A stretch of 64,000 bases of DNA from CAZADA01 sp964526675 (GCA_964526675.1 CAZGLY010000002.1:1-64000); one strand, 5' to 3'. Counted from the stretch's first letter, positions 7,699 to 17,523 are shown. The notes: generated by a model from the sequence alone, not told the origin. Translations and numbers: made by a program.

Positions 7699-9618
7699 TC
7701 ACGCCATTTCGCTCGCCCGATGCAAGCGCGCATAGACGCCGTCCGGCCGCGCCGCGAGGTCCGCGTGACGCCCTTGCTCCACGATGCGGCCCTGGTCGAA
7801 CACCAAAATCCGATCCGCGTCGCGCACCGTCGACAAACGGTGTGCGATCACCAACGTAGTGCGCCCCGCCATCAACGCCTCCATCGCCTCTTGCACAAGC
7901 CGCTCGGTCTCGTTGTCGAGGCTGGAGGTGGCCTCGTCTAAGATCAGGATCGGCGCGTCCGCCAACAGCGCGCGGGCGATGGCGATCCGTTGGCGTTCAC
8001 CGCCCGAGAGCTTCACCCCGCGCTCGCCGACGAGGGTGCGGAAGCCGCCGGGCAGACGCATGATGAAGTCATAGGCCCGGGCGCGCCGCGCCACGTCCTC
8101 CACCTCGGCCCAACTGGCGTCCGGCTTGGCGTACGCGATGTTGGCGCCGATCGACCGGTGGAACAGCGCGGGATCCTGCGGCACCAGCGCAACCGCTTGA
8201 CGCAAGCTCGCTTGCGTCACAGCCCGCACGTCCTGACCGTCGATCAGGATGCGGCCGTCCTGAACGTCGTAGAGCCGCTGCACCAGCTTCACGAAGGTGG
8301 ACTTGCCCGAGCCGGTGGGCCCGACCAAAGCCACCCGCTCGCCAGGGCGGATGTCGAGCGAGAAGTCCTCATAGAGCGGCCGCGCCTGGTTCTCGTAGGA
8401 GAACCGCACGCTGTCGAAAACGATGGCGCCGCGCCCACGCGCGAACTCGGCGGCGTCGGGCGCGTCGGCCACGGAGGGCGCCGCTTGCTCGAACAACGAC
8501 AGGTCCTCCAGCTCGTCGAGCCCGCGCTGAACCTGCTGCACCTCCTCGCCGAAGCGGCGCAGATACCCCGCCATCAGCAAGAACGCCGACACCGCGAACG
8601 TAACATCCCCGGCCGTCGCGCGGCCTTGGACCCACAAGTTCGTCACCAGGCCGATCACGCCGCCCGACAACAAAAGCGCGACGACGGACTGCACCAAACC
8701 CATGGTGATGTAGCGGTTCCACGTGCGCTGCGCGGCGGTCTGCCATCGCGCCATCACCCCCTCGAACCGGCGATCTTCACGCGCTTCCGCGCCAAAGCTC
8801 TTCACCACGGCGTTGGAGCCGATCGCGTCCGCCAGCGCCGCGCCGATCGCGCTGTCGCGCGCGTTGGAGATCACGTTCGCCGGCTTGATGTAGCGCACGC
8901 TCGCCACGACCGAGACGGCCATAAACACGAGCACGATCGTCAAGGCGTACGCGCCGACGATCGGCCACACGCTGAGCATGTAAAGCGGCAAGCCAAGCAG
9001 AACGACAGTGGTGGGGATCAACCCGAAGAACAGGGTCGCGGTGACCATGTCGTAGGCCCACATGCCACGGCTGATCTTGCGCACCGTCGCGCCGGCGAAG
9101 GTGTTGGCGTGCCAATCCGTGGAGAAGCGCTGAACCTGCGCGAAGCTGTCCGCCGTCAAGTCACGCATGTTGAGGCTTGAGAAACGGATCTCGCACTGCG
9201 CCAGCAGATGACGGCCGAGATAGGCCCCCGCCGACAGCGCCACGAACAGCGCCAACGCCCGCCACGCGGCCGCGGCCGTCTCGGGCGACGCGGGACCAAG
9301 GTCCGCGCCCGTCGCGCCAAGCGCGTCCACCAGCCGTCCCGCCGCGATGGGCAGCGCCAAGTCCGACGCCGTCGCCAGCAGCGTGAACGTCGTCATCGCC
9401 GCGAACAAGCGCGGCCGGCGCGCCCATTGCCGCGTCAGAAAACCAATCACTTCGGCGTTCGAGAGCGTTCGCTCTTTCGCGCCATCCTCCTCGTCCTCAT
9501 GGGCCGGGAGTTCAGAATCAAAGTCGGCCGCCGCATGGACAGCCTCATCCCCAACGCCGGGCGTCGAGGGCGCTTCCGCAGGTTCCAACAAATCCGTCGA
9601 GTCGGTCGAAGACGTCAT
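7699..9618 (-). CDS. ABC transporter, fused permease/ATP-binding exporter
   Basis: A 639-residue half-transporter of the MsbA/HlyB exporter type. An acidic N-terminal tail of about 50 residues precedes a six-helix type 1 exporter membrane domain (about residues 70-370). The nucleotide-binding domain follows, with Walker A GPTGSGKSTF, Q-loop ALVPQDPALFHRSI, signature LSGGERQRIAIARALL, Walker B ILILDEATSSLD and the H-loop VIAHRLSTV. It would dimerise in the inner membrane and export a lipid, peptide or drug. The substrate cannot be deduced, as no accessory genes adjoin it. It converges on the VWA gene and diverges from thiD. Confidence 0.93.
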   Translation of the reverse strand: MTSSTDSTDLLEPAEAPSTPGVGDEAVHAAADFDSELPAHEDEEDGAKERTLSNAEVIGFLTRQWARRPRLFAAMTTFTLLATASDLALPIAAGRLVDALGATGADLGPASPETAAAAWRALALFVALSAGAYLGRHLLAQCEIRFSSLNMRDLTADSFAQVQRFSTDWHANTFAGATVRKISRGMWAYDMVTATLFFGLIPTTVVLLGLPLYMLSVWPIVGAYALTIVLVFMAVSVVASVRYIKPANVISNARDSAIGAALADAIGSNAVVKSFGAEAREDRRFEGVMARWQTAAQRTWNRYITMGLVQSVVALLLSGGVIGLVTNLWVQGRATAGDVTFAVSAFLLMAGYLRRFGEEVQQVQRGLDELEDLSLFEQAAPSVADAPDAAEFARGRGAIVFDSVRFSYENQARPLYEDFSLDIRPGERVALVGPTGSGKSTFVKLVQRLYDVQDGRILIDGQDVRAVTQASLRQAVALVPQDPALFHRSIGANIAYAKPDASWAEVEDVARRARAYDFIMRLPGGFRTLVGERGVKLSGGERQRIAIARALLADAPILILDEATSSLDNETERLVQEAMEALMAGRTTLVIAHRLSTVRDADRILVFDQGRIVEQGRHADLAARPDGVYARLHRASEMA

Positions 9619-9939
9619 GGTCGCCGCGCGCCCGTGCGCCCCCGGAGATGCGTCGTGAGACGGTCCCGGGGTTTCGGGCGCGACCTCATGCTGATCAAGA
9701 AAATAGCGGCGAAGCGGGGGTTTAAACGGCGTCGCCGGCCATGGGCCTCGGCGGCGCGTGGAGACGTCCGTTCAGCCGTCTCCTCTCTCAGCGTTTGGTC
9801 ATAAGCGTGCGATCCCTCCAGCGTTTCGAACCTCGCTTATACGAGCATGTCGCGTAAGAATCGACAGGAGGTCCGAGACTGTTGCATGTTAGCGTCTCCG
9901 TGTGGCTTCGACGCCATACAAACGCAAGGGAGCGGCGTC
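9619..9939. other. Divergent intergenic region between the ABC exporter and thiD
   Basis: This 321-bp region should hold both promoters. No separate gene is evident. A 7-bp inverted repeat (ATAAGCG near 9800 and CGCTTAT near 9833) flanks a central segment. An AGGAGG near 9868 precedes an in-frame ATG at 9886, which could be an alternative thiD start. I saw none of the conserved elements of a TPP riboswitch. Confidence 0.4.
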
Positions 9940-10800
9940 GTGACGGAAGCTCAAGGTCGCGTGTTGATCGTGGCGGGGTCGGATTCCGGCGGCGGCGCGG
10001 GCGTGCAGGCGGACATCAAGGCCGTCACCGCCATGGGCGGCTACGCCGCGACCGCCATCACCGCCGTCACCGTGCAGAACACCTTGGGCGTCGAGGCCAG
10101 CCATCCCATCCCCCCGGCGGTGGTGACGGCGCAGATGCGCGCCGTGCTCACCGACATCGGCGCTGACGCCGTCAAGACCGGCATGTTGGCGGACGTGGCG
10201 ATGGTGGAGGCGGTGGCCGCCGCTTACGACGCCCACGCTGGCGGCGCCGCTCTGGTGGCGGATCCGGTGATGACCGCGAAAGCTGGCGCGCGCCTTCTGG
10301 AGGAGGACGCGGTGGAAGCCGTCTGCGCGGAGATCGTGCCGCGGGCGGACCTGCTGACCCCGAACGCGCCGGAGGCCGCCGCCCTCACCGGGTTGGAGGT
10401 CGAGAGCCTGGACGGCCAGCACCGCGCGGGAGACGCGCTGCTGCAAATGGGCGCCAAGGCGGTGTTGATCAAAGGCGGGCATATACCCGGACCGATCGTC
10501 ACCGATTTGCTGCTCACCCAACACCAGAACTTGGTGTTTGACGATCACCGGATCGACAGCCGCCACACCCACGGCACCGGCTGCACCCTGGCGTCGGCGA
10601 TTGCGGCCGGCTTGGCGCTTGGCCTTGGGCTCACATCGGCCGTGGCGGTCGCGCGCACCTATGTGCGTGAGGCCATTCGCCGCGCGCCCGGCTTTGGCGC
10701 GGGCTGCGGCCCTATGGATCACGCATGGCCGCTGCGCGCCGGCGCTGCGGCGGGCGTGATGGGGGGCGAGGCGGTCGCCCCAGCGCGTCGGCGGGCTTGA
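9940..10800 (+). CDS. thiD: Hydroxymethylpyrimidine/phosphomethylpyrimidine kinase
   Basis: ThiD phosphorylates hydroxymethylpyrimidine (phosphate) in the pyrimidine branch of thiamine synthesis. The 286-residue product has the ribokinase-like N-terminal motif VAGSDSGGGAGVQADIKA, the substrate segment VVADPVMTAKAGARLL, LTPNAPEAAALTG, and the C-terminal anion-hole motif HGTGCTLASAIAAGLA. I chose the GTG start at 9940 because AAGGGAG sits 7 nt upstream and the product then begins VTEAQGRVLIVAG, normal for the family. ATGs at 9847 and 9886 would add unconserved residues. A separate ThiE-like gene lies 8 kb away. Confidence 0.93.
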   Translation: MTEAQGRVLIVAGSDSGGGAGVQADIKAVTAMGGYAATAITAVTVQNTLGVEASHPIPPAVVTAQMRAVLTDIGADAVKTGMLADVAMVEAVAAAYDAHAGGAALVADPVMTAKAGARLLEEDAVEAVCAEIVPRADLLTPNAPEAAALTGLEVESLDGQHRAGDALLQMGAKAVLIKGGHIPGPIVTDLLLTQHQNLVFDDHRIDSRHTHGTGCTLASAIAAGLALGLGLTSAVAVARTYVREAIRRAPGFGAGCGPMDHAWPLRAGAAAGVMGGEAVAPARRRA

Positions 10801-10873
10801 CTCCGCGGGCGCGCCGCCCGAGGGACGGCGCCGGCGCTCAACAGCCGCCGAGCAGTCCGTCTGGAGCACTCCC

Positions 10874-11698
10874 ATGACTCAAATCGTGTATTGGATCGAC
10901 GCGTTCGCCGAACAGCCGTTCGAAGGGAACCCCGCCGTCGTCGCCCCGCTGGAGGACCTCGCCCCCGGCGCGCCCTGGCCGGACGACGATCTGATGCAGG
11001 CGATGGCCCAGGAGCACAACCAGGCGGAAACCGCGTTCATCCGCCCGACCAAGGACCGCGCGGGTTGGGATCTGCGCTGGTTCACGCCGGCGGTGGAGGT
11101 GCCGCTGTGCGGGCACGCGACGCTGGCGTCCGGCGCGGTGGTTCTGGAGACGCTCGCGCCGGAACTCGACCGGGTGCGCTTCGACACCAAGAGCGGCCCG
11201 CTGACGGTCACCCGCGAGGGAGATCATTTCGGCCTCAATCTTCCCAGCGCGCCGCCGCAAGCCTGGACGCCGCCGCCGGCGCTCGTCGACGCGCTTGGCG
11301 CGGAGCCTTCCGGGGCGGCCGCCGGCGAGTACGCCATTGTGGAGCTGGCCGATGAGGACGCGGTGCGCGACCTTGACGCCAAGGCCGGCGTGGCGGCCGC
11401 GATGCTGGTGGATGGACGGCGCAGTGGCTGCCTCAGCGTCACCGGCGCGAGCGCCGACGGTCTCGACTTCGTGTCACGGTTCTTCGCCCCGGGCGTCGGC
11501 ATCGCGGAAGACCATGTCACCGGGTCGTCATTCTGCGATCTGGCGCCGTATTGGGCCCAGCGCCTCGGCAAGACGACGCTGCAGGGCTTCCAAGCCAGTC
11601 CTCGCGGCGGCCATGTCTGCTGCCGGCTCACGGAGCCCGGCCGGGTGACCCTCATCGGCGGCGCCGTGGAGTACATGCGCGGCGAATTGCGCCTCTGA
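10874..11698 (+). CDS. PhzF family phenazine biosynthesis-like isomerase/epimerase
   Basis: A 274-residue PhzF-fold protein. The N-terminus YWIDAFAEQPFEGNPAVV and the segment NQAETAFI (with the glutamate that is the catalytic acid/base in PhzF) are clear. FTPAVEVPLCGHATLASG and, in the second half, FFAPGVGIAEDHVTGSSFCDLAPYW are family hallmarks. The true substrate is unknown, since most family members do not make phenazines and no phz genes are near. GGAG lies upstream of the ATG. The stop meets the end of convergent holA directly, with no spacer. Confidence 0.9.
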   Translation: MTQIVYWIDAFAEQPFEGNPAVVAPLEDLAPGAPWPDDDLMQAMAQEHNQAETAFIRPTKDRAGWDLRWFTPAVEVPLCGHATLASGAVVLETLAPELDRVRFDTKSGPLTVTREGDHFGLNLPSAPPQAWTPPPALVDALGAEPSGAAAGEYAIVELADEDAVRDLDAKAGVAAAMLVDGRRSGCLSVTGASADGLDFVSRFFAPGVGIAEDHVTGSSFCDLAPYWAQRLGKTTLQGFQASPRGGHVCCRLTEPGRVTLIGGAVEYMRGELRL

Positions 11699-12736
11699 TC
11701 ACCGACGCTCCGCCATCATCGCGATGGCGAGGACCATGCGCCCACACAGCGCGTGGTCAGGCGCGCCGGTGTGCTTCAACGCGCGTTCGGTCTCGAACAC
11801 CCGCGCCGCCGCGGCTGCCAGCCGCCGTTCCGACCACAGGTTGAGCTGCGCTTTCACCCGCGCCCGCCGAGGCCCGAACACCGGCGGGCGTGCGCGGTTG
11901 AGGGCGTCCTCGACGCCGCTCTCCGCGCTGAGCGCCTTGACGGTCTCAAGACGCGCCAGCGCGCGTTGGACCGCGCGGCACAGCGACACGGGAGACGCGC
12001 CCGCCTCCAACGCCCGCTCATAGGCGGCGTCCGCCTCCGCCGTGCGCCCGGAGAGCGCGGCGTCCGCGATCGCGTCGAGATCCGCCGGTTCAGCGCCCGC
12101 GATAACCGCGTCGATGTCGGCGTCCGTCAGCGGCGCCTCTTGATCCCCGGCATAGAGGATCAGCTTGTCGAGCTCGCTGCGGGCGAGGGCGCGATCGCCC
12201 TCCAGCCGCGGCAACAGCCTGGCGCGGGCCGCCTCCGTCAGCGCGACCCCCGCCGCGGCCAACGTGTCGCCCGCCAGCCGCTCAAGGTCCGCCAGCTCAT
12301 CGCGGTAGCAGGGCAACGCCGCGGCCCGTTTCGCGCCCTCAAAGGCTTTGCGGATCTTCGCGCGCGGCGTCAGCTCTCCCGCGTCGACGATCAGCCGCGC
12401 GGCGGGCGTGAACACCCCGTCGTCAATCGACTCTAGCGCGGCGGCGACGGCGGTTGCGGCGGCGTCACCGGTCAGCGACACGCGCACCGCCCGGGCGCCG
12501 CCGCCGAACGTCAGGGCGCGCAGCTCATCCTGGAGCGCCGCGGGATCGGCTTTCACCGCGTTTTCCTCCAGCACGGTCAGGCCGAAGGGATCCTTGGCGT
12601 CCACGCCAAACGCCTTGAGCAACACCTCCACGCGCTCCCGCGCGAGCCCGCGATCGGGTCCGTACACGAGCACGGACCACACATCCGCGCCGGGATTGCG
12701 GGCGAAGGCGTCGGCCTTGGCGGCGGCGATTTTCAC
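11699..12736 (-). CDS. holA: DNA polymerase III delta subunit
   Basis: HolA is the wrench subunit of the clamp loader that opens the beta clamp. The 345-residue product has the N-terminal segment VWSVLVYGPDRGLARERVEVLLKAF, a central region with LIVDAGELTPRAKIRKAFE and LPRLEGDRALARSELDKLILYAG, and a C-terminal collar domain. It is the last gene of a minus-strand run DUF3576-leuS-lptE-(unknown)-holA. Its ATG overlaps the stop of the preceding gene by 4 bp, indicating translational coupling. In many alphaproteobacteria parB follows holA; here a convergent phzF gene does. Confidence 0.93.
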   Translation of the reverse strand: MKIAAAKADAFARNPGADVWSVLVYGPDRGLARERVEVLLKAFGVDAKDPFGLTVLEENAVKADPAALQDELRALTFGGGARAVRVSLTGDAAATAVAAALESIDDGVFTPAARLIVDAGELTPRAKIRKAFEGAKRAAALPCYRDELADLERLAGDTLAAAGVALTEAARARLLPRLEGDRALARSELDKLILYAGDQEAPLTDADIDAVIAGAEPADLDAIADAALSGRTAEADAAYERALEAGASPVSLCRAVQRALARLETVKALSAESGVEDALNRARPPVFGPRRARVKAQLNLWSERRLAAAAARVFETERALKHTGAPDHALCGRMVLAIAMMAERR

Positions 12737-13305
12737 GGCGCGCCGCCGTCCTCGGACCGGCGTTGTGCGGTCAGCGACGACACCCAGAAATAGGCGTCGT
12801 CTGAACCCTTCGGCCGCGCGCGCCGCACCAGGAGGCCGGCCTGAGGGCTGAAGCGCACCTCGTTGCGGTACTCATGCGGCGCGCCTCCGAAATCGGCCTC
12901 ATAGTCCATCAGCAAGGTGTAGACGCGGGCGTCGGGGTCGAACGCGCAGTGGAAGCGCACGGGCGAAAAGAACGCCGTTGTCTCGCCGCCGTCGTCGATG
13001 GTGAGCTCCAACCCCTCGGGCATGAGCACTTCCGTGGTCACGGACGACGGCGTCCGCGCGTCCGCGGAGGCGAAGCTTTGCAGGATCAGCGTGTCGGGGT
13101 CGCGCCAGAGGTTCCGCTCCACCGCGAACCGCGTGGTCACGCGCAGCTCCGGACCCGGCGAGCGCCGTTGCTCCACCACATCCCAGGCCCCGGCGTTCGC
13201 CTTCTGCGCGGCGACGACGCACGGATCCAGCGCGGCCGCCGCCTCGTCCGCGATGCCTGGGCGCGCCGCAAGCGCCAAGGCGAGAGCCAAAAACACCCAC
13301 CGCAA
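12733..13305 (-). CDS. Exported protein of unknown function
   Basis: A 190-residue protein with a signal peptide (MRWVFLALALALAARPGIADEA, cleavage probably after the first 19 residues). Only two cysteines are present, near residues 29 and 118. I do not recognise the family; the mature part looks beta-rich and could bind lipid or protein in the periplasm. It lies between lptE and holA, and its stop overlaps the holA start by 4 bp. Its place in an lptE operon suggests envelope work, but that is inference from position only. Confidence 0.75.
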   Translation of the reverse strand: MRWVFLALALALAARPGIADEAAAALDPCVVAAQKANAGAWDVVEQRRSPGPELRVTTRFAVERNLWRDPDTLILQSFASADARTPSSVTTEVLMPEGLELTIDDGGETTAFFSPVRFHCAFDPDARVYTLLMDYEADFGGAPHEYRNEVRFSPQAGLLVRRARPKGSDDAYFWVSSLTAQRRSEDGGAP

Positions 13306-13341
13306 TCCGTCACCTCCCTCGCGCCGCCGCCGGCTCGCCGA

Positions 13342-13881
13342 TCACGCCGGATTGGTCTGGAAGTAGTAGGCGAGCTCCTCGCGCAAGCGTTGCGCCGCCA
13401 GGTCCGCGGCGCGCTCTTTCGCGTTCTCTTCGGCGGCGATGTTGGAGAAGGGGTCTTCTGTGTTGCTGTCTGGGTTGAACGGCACGTCGAATGAGGCCGC
13501 GCTGGTCACGCGGCCCGTATCGAGGACCTGATTGTCGCGCAAACGCACGAGCTGGTAGCTGACGTTCAAAACCACCTCGAAGCGGGTCGCCACGTCCTCC
13601 GCGGTGATGCCGAAGCCGCGGCGGAACTCACCCACTGTCAAACGCAGATCGTATTCGGGAGCGCCGGTCGCGCCGAAGGCGTTGAGCGACGCTTGGCGCA
13701 CGAGGTAGGACGCGCGCCCTTGGCCCACGGACACGTCCACGCCCTCGAACGCCTGGGTGAGCCCTGAGCTTTCGGCGTAGATCGGACGGAAGCCACACGC
13801 GGTGGCGCCAAGCGTCGTCGCGATCGCCAGGGCGGCGCTCAACAACAGCGGACGAACGCGGCGAGTGCGGGTCGAGGGCAT
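13342..13881 (-). CDS. lptE: LPS assembly lipoprotein LptE
   Basis: LptE plugs the LptD barrel that inserts lipopolysaccharide into the outer membrane. The 179-residue product has a signal peptide with a lipobox (GATACGFRPIY, lipidated Cys near residue 29) followed by the short motif GFRPIYA usual in alphaproteobacterial LptE. A segment RFEVVLNVSYQLVRLRDNQVL and a C-terminal helix AAQRLREELAYYF complete the fold. It follows leuS at 33 bp, the conserved leuS-lptE-holA arrangement. Confidence 0.9.
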   Translation of the reverse strand: MPSTRTRRVRPLLLSAALAIATTLGATACGFRPIYAESSGLTQAFEGVDVSVGQGRASYLVRQASLNAFGATGAPEYDLRLTVGEFRRGFGITAEDVATRFEVVLNVSYQLVRLRDNQVLDTGRVTSAASFDVPFNPDSNTEDPFSNIAAEENAKERAADLAAQRLREELAYYFQTNPA

Positions 13882-13914
13882 GGGCGCGAACCTTCTGTGA
13901 GCGCGTTGGGCGGC

Positions 13915-16530
13915 CTATTGGGCGACGATGTTAATGATCTTGTCGGGCACGACGATCACTTTGCGCACCGTCTTGCCCTCCAAGGCGCGGGCGACGCCCG
14001 GCACGTCGCGGGCGCGGGCCTCCGCGTCCTCCACCGACAGCGCCGCGCCCTTCGCCGCTTGAAGCTCGCCGCGCTTCTTGCCGTTCACTTGGATCGGCAG
14101 CAGCACCGTGTCTTCGACCAAGAGCGCCGCGTCCGCCTCAGGCCACGGGGCGTGACACACCAGACCGTCGCCGCCCAGACGCGCCCAGCACTCCTCGGCC
14201 AAATGCGGCATGAAGGGCGCAATCAACCGCGCCAGGATCCCGCACGCTTCCACCCGCGCGGCGCGCATCGCGGCGCTGTCGGCGCTCTCAGCTTTGCGCA
14301 ACACGCTCGCGAATTCATGGATCTGGGCGACCGCCACATTGAAACGGAAGCTCTCCACGCCGTCGGTGACGGCGGCGATCGCGCGATGCGCGGCCTTGCG
14401 GACGTCTAAGGCCGCTCCGCCAGCCTCCGTCGCCGCGGCCAGCGGCGCGAGCCCTTCCGCGGCCAACAGGTCCGAGGAGGGCAGGGCGTCGACCACGCTC
14501 CAGACCTTCTGGACAAACCGCCAGGCGCCCTCGACGCCGCCGGCGGACCACTCCACATCCCGCTCTGGCGGGCTGTCCGACAACACGAACCAACGCGCCA
14601 CGTCCGCCCCGTAATCGGCGACGAATTCGCCCAGCGGCACGACATTGCGCTTGGATTTCGACATTTTCTCCGCCGGCCCGATGGTCACCGGCTTGCCCTT
14701 CAGGTCCGTCGCCGCGCCGTCCGCGAGGGTGACGTCCCCCGGCTCCAGCCACGCGCCATCCGCGCCTTTGAACGTCGCGTGGGTCACCATGCCTTGCGTG
14801 AACAGGCCGGCGAACGGCTCGGGATCCTTGAGATCCAACAGACCGCAGTCGATCATCGCGCGTGTGAAGAACCGCGCGTAGAGCAAGTGAAGCACGGCGT
14901 GCTCCACACCCCCGACATATTGGTCCACCGGCAGCCAGCGCGCGCAGGCCTCCTTGTCGACGGGGGCTTCGGCCTTCGGGTTGCAGAACCGCGCGAAGTA
15001 CCAAGAGCTGTCGACGAAGGTGTCGAGCGTGTCCGTCTCCCGCCGGGCCGGCCCGCCGCAAATCGGGCAGGCGACGTTCTTCCACGTTGGATGGCGGTCG
15101 AGCGGATTGCCCGGCTCGGAGAAATCCACATCCTCCGGCAGCACCACCGGCAAGTCCGCGTCTGGGACGGGGACGGCGCCGCACGTGTCGCAGTGGATGA
15201 TCGGGATCGGGCAGCCCCAATAGCGCTGCCGCGACACGCCCCAATCGCGCAGGCGATAGGTGGTTTGGCCTTCTCCGGCGTCGGCCGCCTCCAACCGTTT
15301 GATGACCATGGCTTTGGCGTCATCGGTGCTGAGGCCGTTGAGGAAATCCGAATTGATGATGGTTCCGGGGCCGGTGTAAGCCTCCCCCTCAATGCGGTGC
15401 GCGTCGGGGGTCGTGTTCGGCGGCAGCACCACCGGCAAGACGGGCAAGCCGTACTTCCGCGCAAACTCCAGATCTCGCTGGTCGCCGGCCGGGGAGCCGA
15501 AAATCGCTCCCGTCCCATAGGTCGACAGCACAAAGTTCGCCGCCCACACCGGGATCTCCCAGCCGGGCACGAGGGGGTGCTCCACCCGAACGCCCAACGG
15601 ATAGCCGAGCTTCTCCGCTGTCTCGATCGCCTCCTCGGAGGTGCCGAGCGCCGCACACTTTTTCTGAAACGTCTTGAGCTTCCGGTCTTTCTTCGCGATC
15701 GCCTTGGCCAGCGGGTGGTCCGCGGCGACGGCGACAAAGCTCGCGCCATAAAGCGTGTCCGGGCGGGTGGTGAACACATCGACGCCGGGCGCGTCATAGC
15801 CCTTCGGCGGCGGCGTCGCGCTGCAGAACGCGAAGGTGACCCGCGCGCCCTCGCTCTTGCCGATCCAGTTGGCTTGCATGGTGCGGACTTTGTCGGGCCA
15901 GCGCTCGAGGCCGTCCAACGCCGCCCGCAAGTCCTCGGCGTAGCGCGTGATGTTGAAGAACCACTGCTCCAGCTCGCGCGTCTCCACCGGCGCGCCGGAA
16001 CGCCAGCCTTTGCCGTCGATCACCTGCTCGTTCGCCAGCACCGTGTGCTCCACCGGGTCCCAATTGACCTTGGAGCTGCGCCGATAAGCGATGCCGTGCT
16101 CGAGAAACTTCAGAAAGATCCGCTGCTGATGCTCGTAATAGTCCGCATCGCATGTCGCAAACTCACGCGACCAGTCGATGCTGACGCCCAGAAGCTCCAA
16201 CTCCGCGCGCATCAACGTGATGTTTTGGCGCGTCCAGGGGCCGGGGTGCACGCCGCGCTGGATCGCCGCGTTTTCCGCCGGCAGGCCGAAGGCGTCCCAT
16301 CCCATGGGATGGAGCACGTCGTAGCCCTGCATGCGCCGGAAACGCGCCACCACATCGCCCATGGCGTAGTTGCGCGAGTGGCCCACATGGATCTTCCCCG
16401 AGGGGTAGGGGAACATCTCCAGCACATACGCTTTTGGGCGATCGGGCGCGTCGAGCGGCGCAAACGCGTCCGCCTGCGCCCAGGCTTTGCGCCAGCGCGG
16501 TTCAACCTCTTTGGCGTTGTAGCGAGCCAT
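13915..16530 (-). CDS. leuS: Leucyl-tRNA synthetase
   Basis: An 871-residue class I synthetase that charges tRNA-Leu in the cytosol. The HIGH motif appears as HVGH in MFPYPSGKIHVGHSRNYAMG near residue 50. The KMSKS loop is exact (AEKMSKSKRN), near residue 630. An editing (CP1) domain with TTRPDTLYGASF lies between them, and a zinc-ribbon-like CDTCG and CPIC pair is present. The length is normal. It is preceded by the DUF3576 lipoprotein gene (167 bp apart) and followed by lptE. Confidence 0.97.
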   Translation of the reverse strand: MARYNAKEVEPRWRKAWAQADAFAPLDAPDRPKAYVLEMFPYPSGKIHVGHSRNYAMGDVVARFRRMQGYDVLHPMGWDAFGLPAENAAIQRGVHPGPWTRQNITLMRAELELLGVSIDWSREFATCDADYYEHQQRIFLKFLEHGIAYRRSSKVNWDPVEHTVLANEQVIDGKGWRSGAPVETRELEQWFFNITRYAEDLRAALDGLERWPDKVRTMQANWIGKSEGARVTFAFCSATPPPKGYDAPGVDVFTTRPDTLYGASFVAVAADHPLAKAIAKKDRKLKTFQKKCAALGTSEEAIETAEKLGYPLGVRVEHPLVPGWEIPVWAANFVLSTYGTGAIFGSPAGDQRDLEFARKYGLPVLPVVLPPNTTPDAHRIEGEAYTGPGTIINSDFLNGLSTDDAKAMVIKRLEAADAGEGQTTYRLRDWGVSRQRYWGCPIPIIHCDTCGAVPVPDADLPVVLPEDVDFSEPGNPLDRHPTWKNVACPICGGPARRETDTLDTFVDSSWYFARFCNPKAEAPVDKEACARWLPVDQYVGGVEHAVLHLLYARFFTRAMIDCGLLDLKDPEPFAGLFTQGMVTHATFKGADGAWLEPGDVTLADGAATDLKGKPVTIGPAEKMSKSKRNVVPLGEFVADYGADVARWFVLSDSPPERDVEWSAGGVEGAWRFVQKVWSVVDALPSSDLLAAEGLAPLAAATEAGGAALDVRKAAHRAIAAVTDGVESFRFNVAVAQIHEFASVLRKAESADSAAMRAARVEACGILARLIAPFMPHLAEECWARLGGDGLVCHAPWPEADAALLVEDTVLLPIQVNGKKRGELQAAKGAALSVEDAEARARDVPGVARALEGKTVRKVIVVPDKIINIVAQ

Positions 16531-16697
16531 GGCGCGGCCTCTGTCGGAACCGCGCAGACGGCGCGCGGCGTCAAACGGGACGCCTGCAGGGCGGCGCCTT
16601 CACCACGGGTTATGGAGTGGCGCGCCGACGCCGGCAACCAGGCGCCGTCGGCGGATGCGCCCGCTCTGCGGCCGCGACGCCGGGGGAGGACGTGGGT

Positions 16698-17168
16698 CTA
16701 GCGTTCGAGCGTTTCGATTTTAAGCTGCCGGGCGCGGGTGAGGATGGCGTCCTCCACCTGCAGCGGCGTGTCGGGATCGATCGAGGCGTCGATCCAGGTG
16801 CTCACCGCGGGATCGAACACTTGGCGGAACATGTTGACGTTGATCGCGTCCGCCCGCAGGCGCGCGTCGAGAATGTACACCGTCGCTTTGAAGCGTTCGC
16901 GCGGCGCCTGGGGATTGGCGTACCAGTCCGTGATGATCACGCCGCCAAAAGGATCCGCGGACGCCAGCGGCCAAAAATCCAGTGTTTCCAAGGTCGCGCG
17001 CCACAAAAACCCGTTCACCGCGATCAGGCTCGGATCATCGCTGTTGCGGCGCGACACAACCACGGAGGGTTCTTGGGAGGCGCTCGCGCCGGCGCGGTCC
17101 CCCGCGCGTCCGCCGCACGCGGTCAGGCTCAGGCCCAAAATCGCCAAAACAAACAGACGTGTGCGCAT
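16698..17168 (-). CDS. DUF3576 lipoprotein
   Basis: A 156-residue lipoprotein with a signal peptide ending in lipobox LSLTACGG (lipidated Cys near residue 18). The mature part has the DUF3576 features VNGFLWRATLETLDFWPL, DPFGGVIITDWY and FKATVYILDARLRADAINV. This family is found in alphaproteobacteria and typically lies just upstream of leuS, as here. Its function is unknown. It diverges from the NtrZ-like gene across a 355-bp region. Confidence 0.9.
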   Translation of the reverse strand: MRTRLFVLAILGLSLTACGGRAGDRAGASASQEPSVVVSRRNSDDPSLIAVNGFLWRATLETLDFWPLASADPFGGVIITDWYANPQAPRERFKATVYILDARLRADAINVNMFRQVFDPAVSTWIDASIDPDTPLQVEDAILTRARQLKIETLER

Positions 17169-17523
17169 GACGCGTCGCTCCTGGGATCATGTCTCGCAGC
17201 CCTTGGGCGCCCGCGGGTATACCACGCGCATCCGCGGGCGCCAGGGGCCCTCAGCGGTCGGAGCATGTGACTTGAGCAGCACACCCGTCCAGCAATTTGC
17301 ACACCGTGACGACGGAAAGAATCGGCGGCGTCGTTTAGGGGCTGTCTTGGCGAAGACATCCGATTTGACGTGGACGTTTTGTCATGGACAGGGTTTGACT
17401 GCCGTCTTGCATTAAGCGGGCGTTAACCCATAACACTCTAACGGCCGTGGTGGTTCCGCGGCGCGGTGGCCTCCTTTGGCGGGGGGCTGTATAACGGTGG
17501 CGTTGCGGGAGAGGGAGCGCGGC
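17169..17523. other. Divergent intergenic region with CtrA-type box
   Basis: A 355-bp region between the DUF3576 and NtrZ-like genes. The left part is GC-rich. The right part (from about 17290) is more AT-rich and contains one GANTC site (GAATC at 17319-17323) and the TTAA-N7-TTAA box. No gene is evident. Confidence 0.5.
17412..17426 (+). promoter_or_regulatory. Putative CtrA binding box, TTAA-N7-TTAA
   Basis: The sequence is TTAAGCGGGCGTTAA, an exact match to the TTAA-N7-TTAA consensus of the cell-cycle regulator CtrA. It ends 97 bp before the start codon of the NtrZ-like gene and lies 244 bp from the DUF3576 start. In a genome this GC-rich a perfect match is rare, so a functional site is likely, though binding is inferred. 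Confidence 0.6.

Noticed and set aside
9619..9939. A possible TPP riboswitch upstream of thiD
   Set aside because: I could not find the conserved CUGAGA and ACC-UG type elements in this region.
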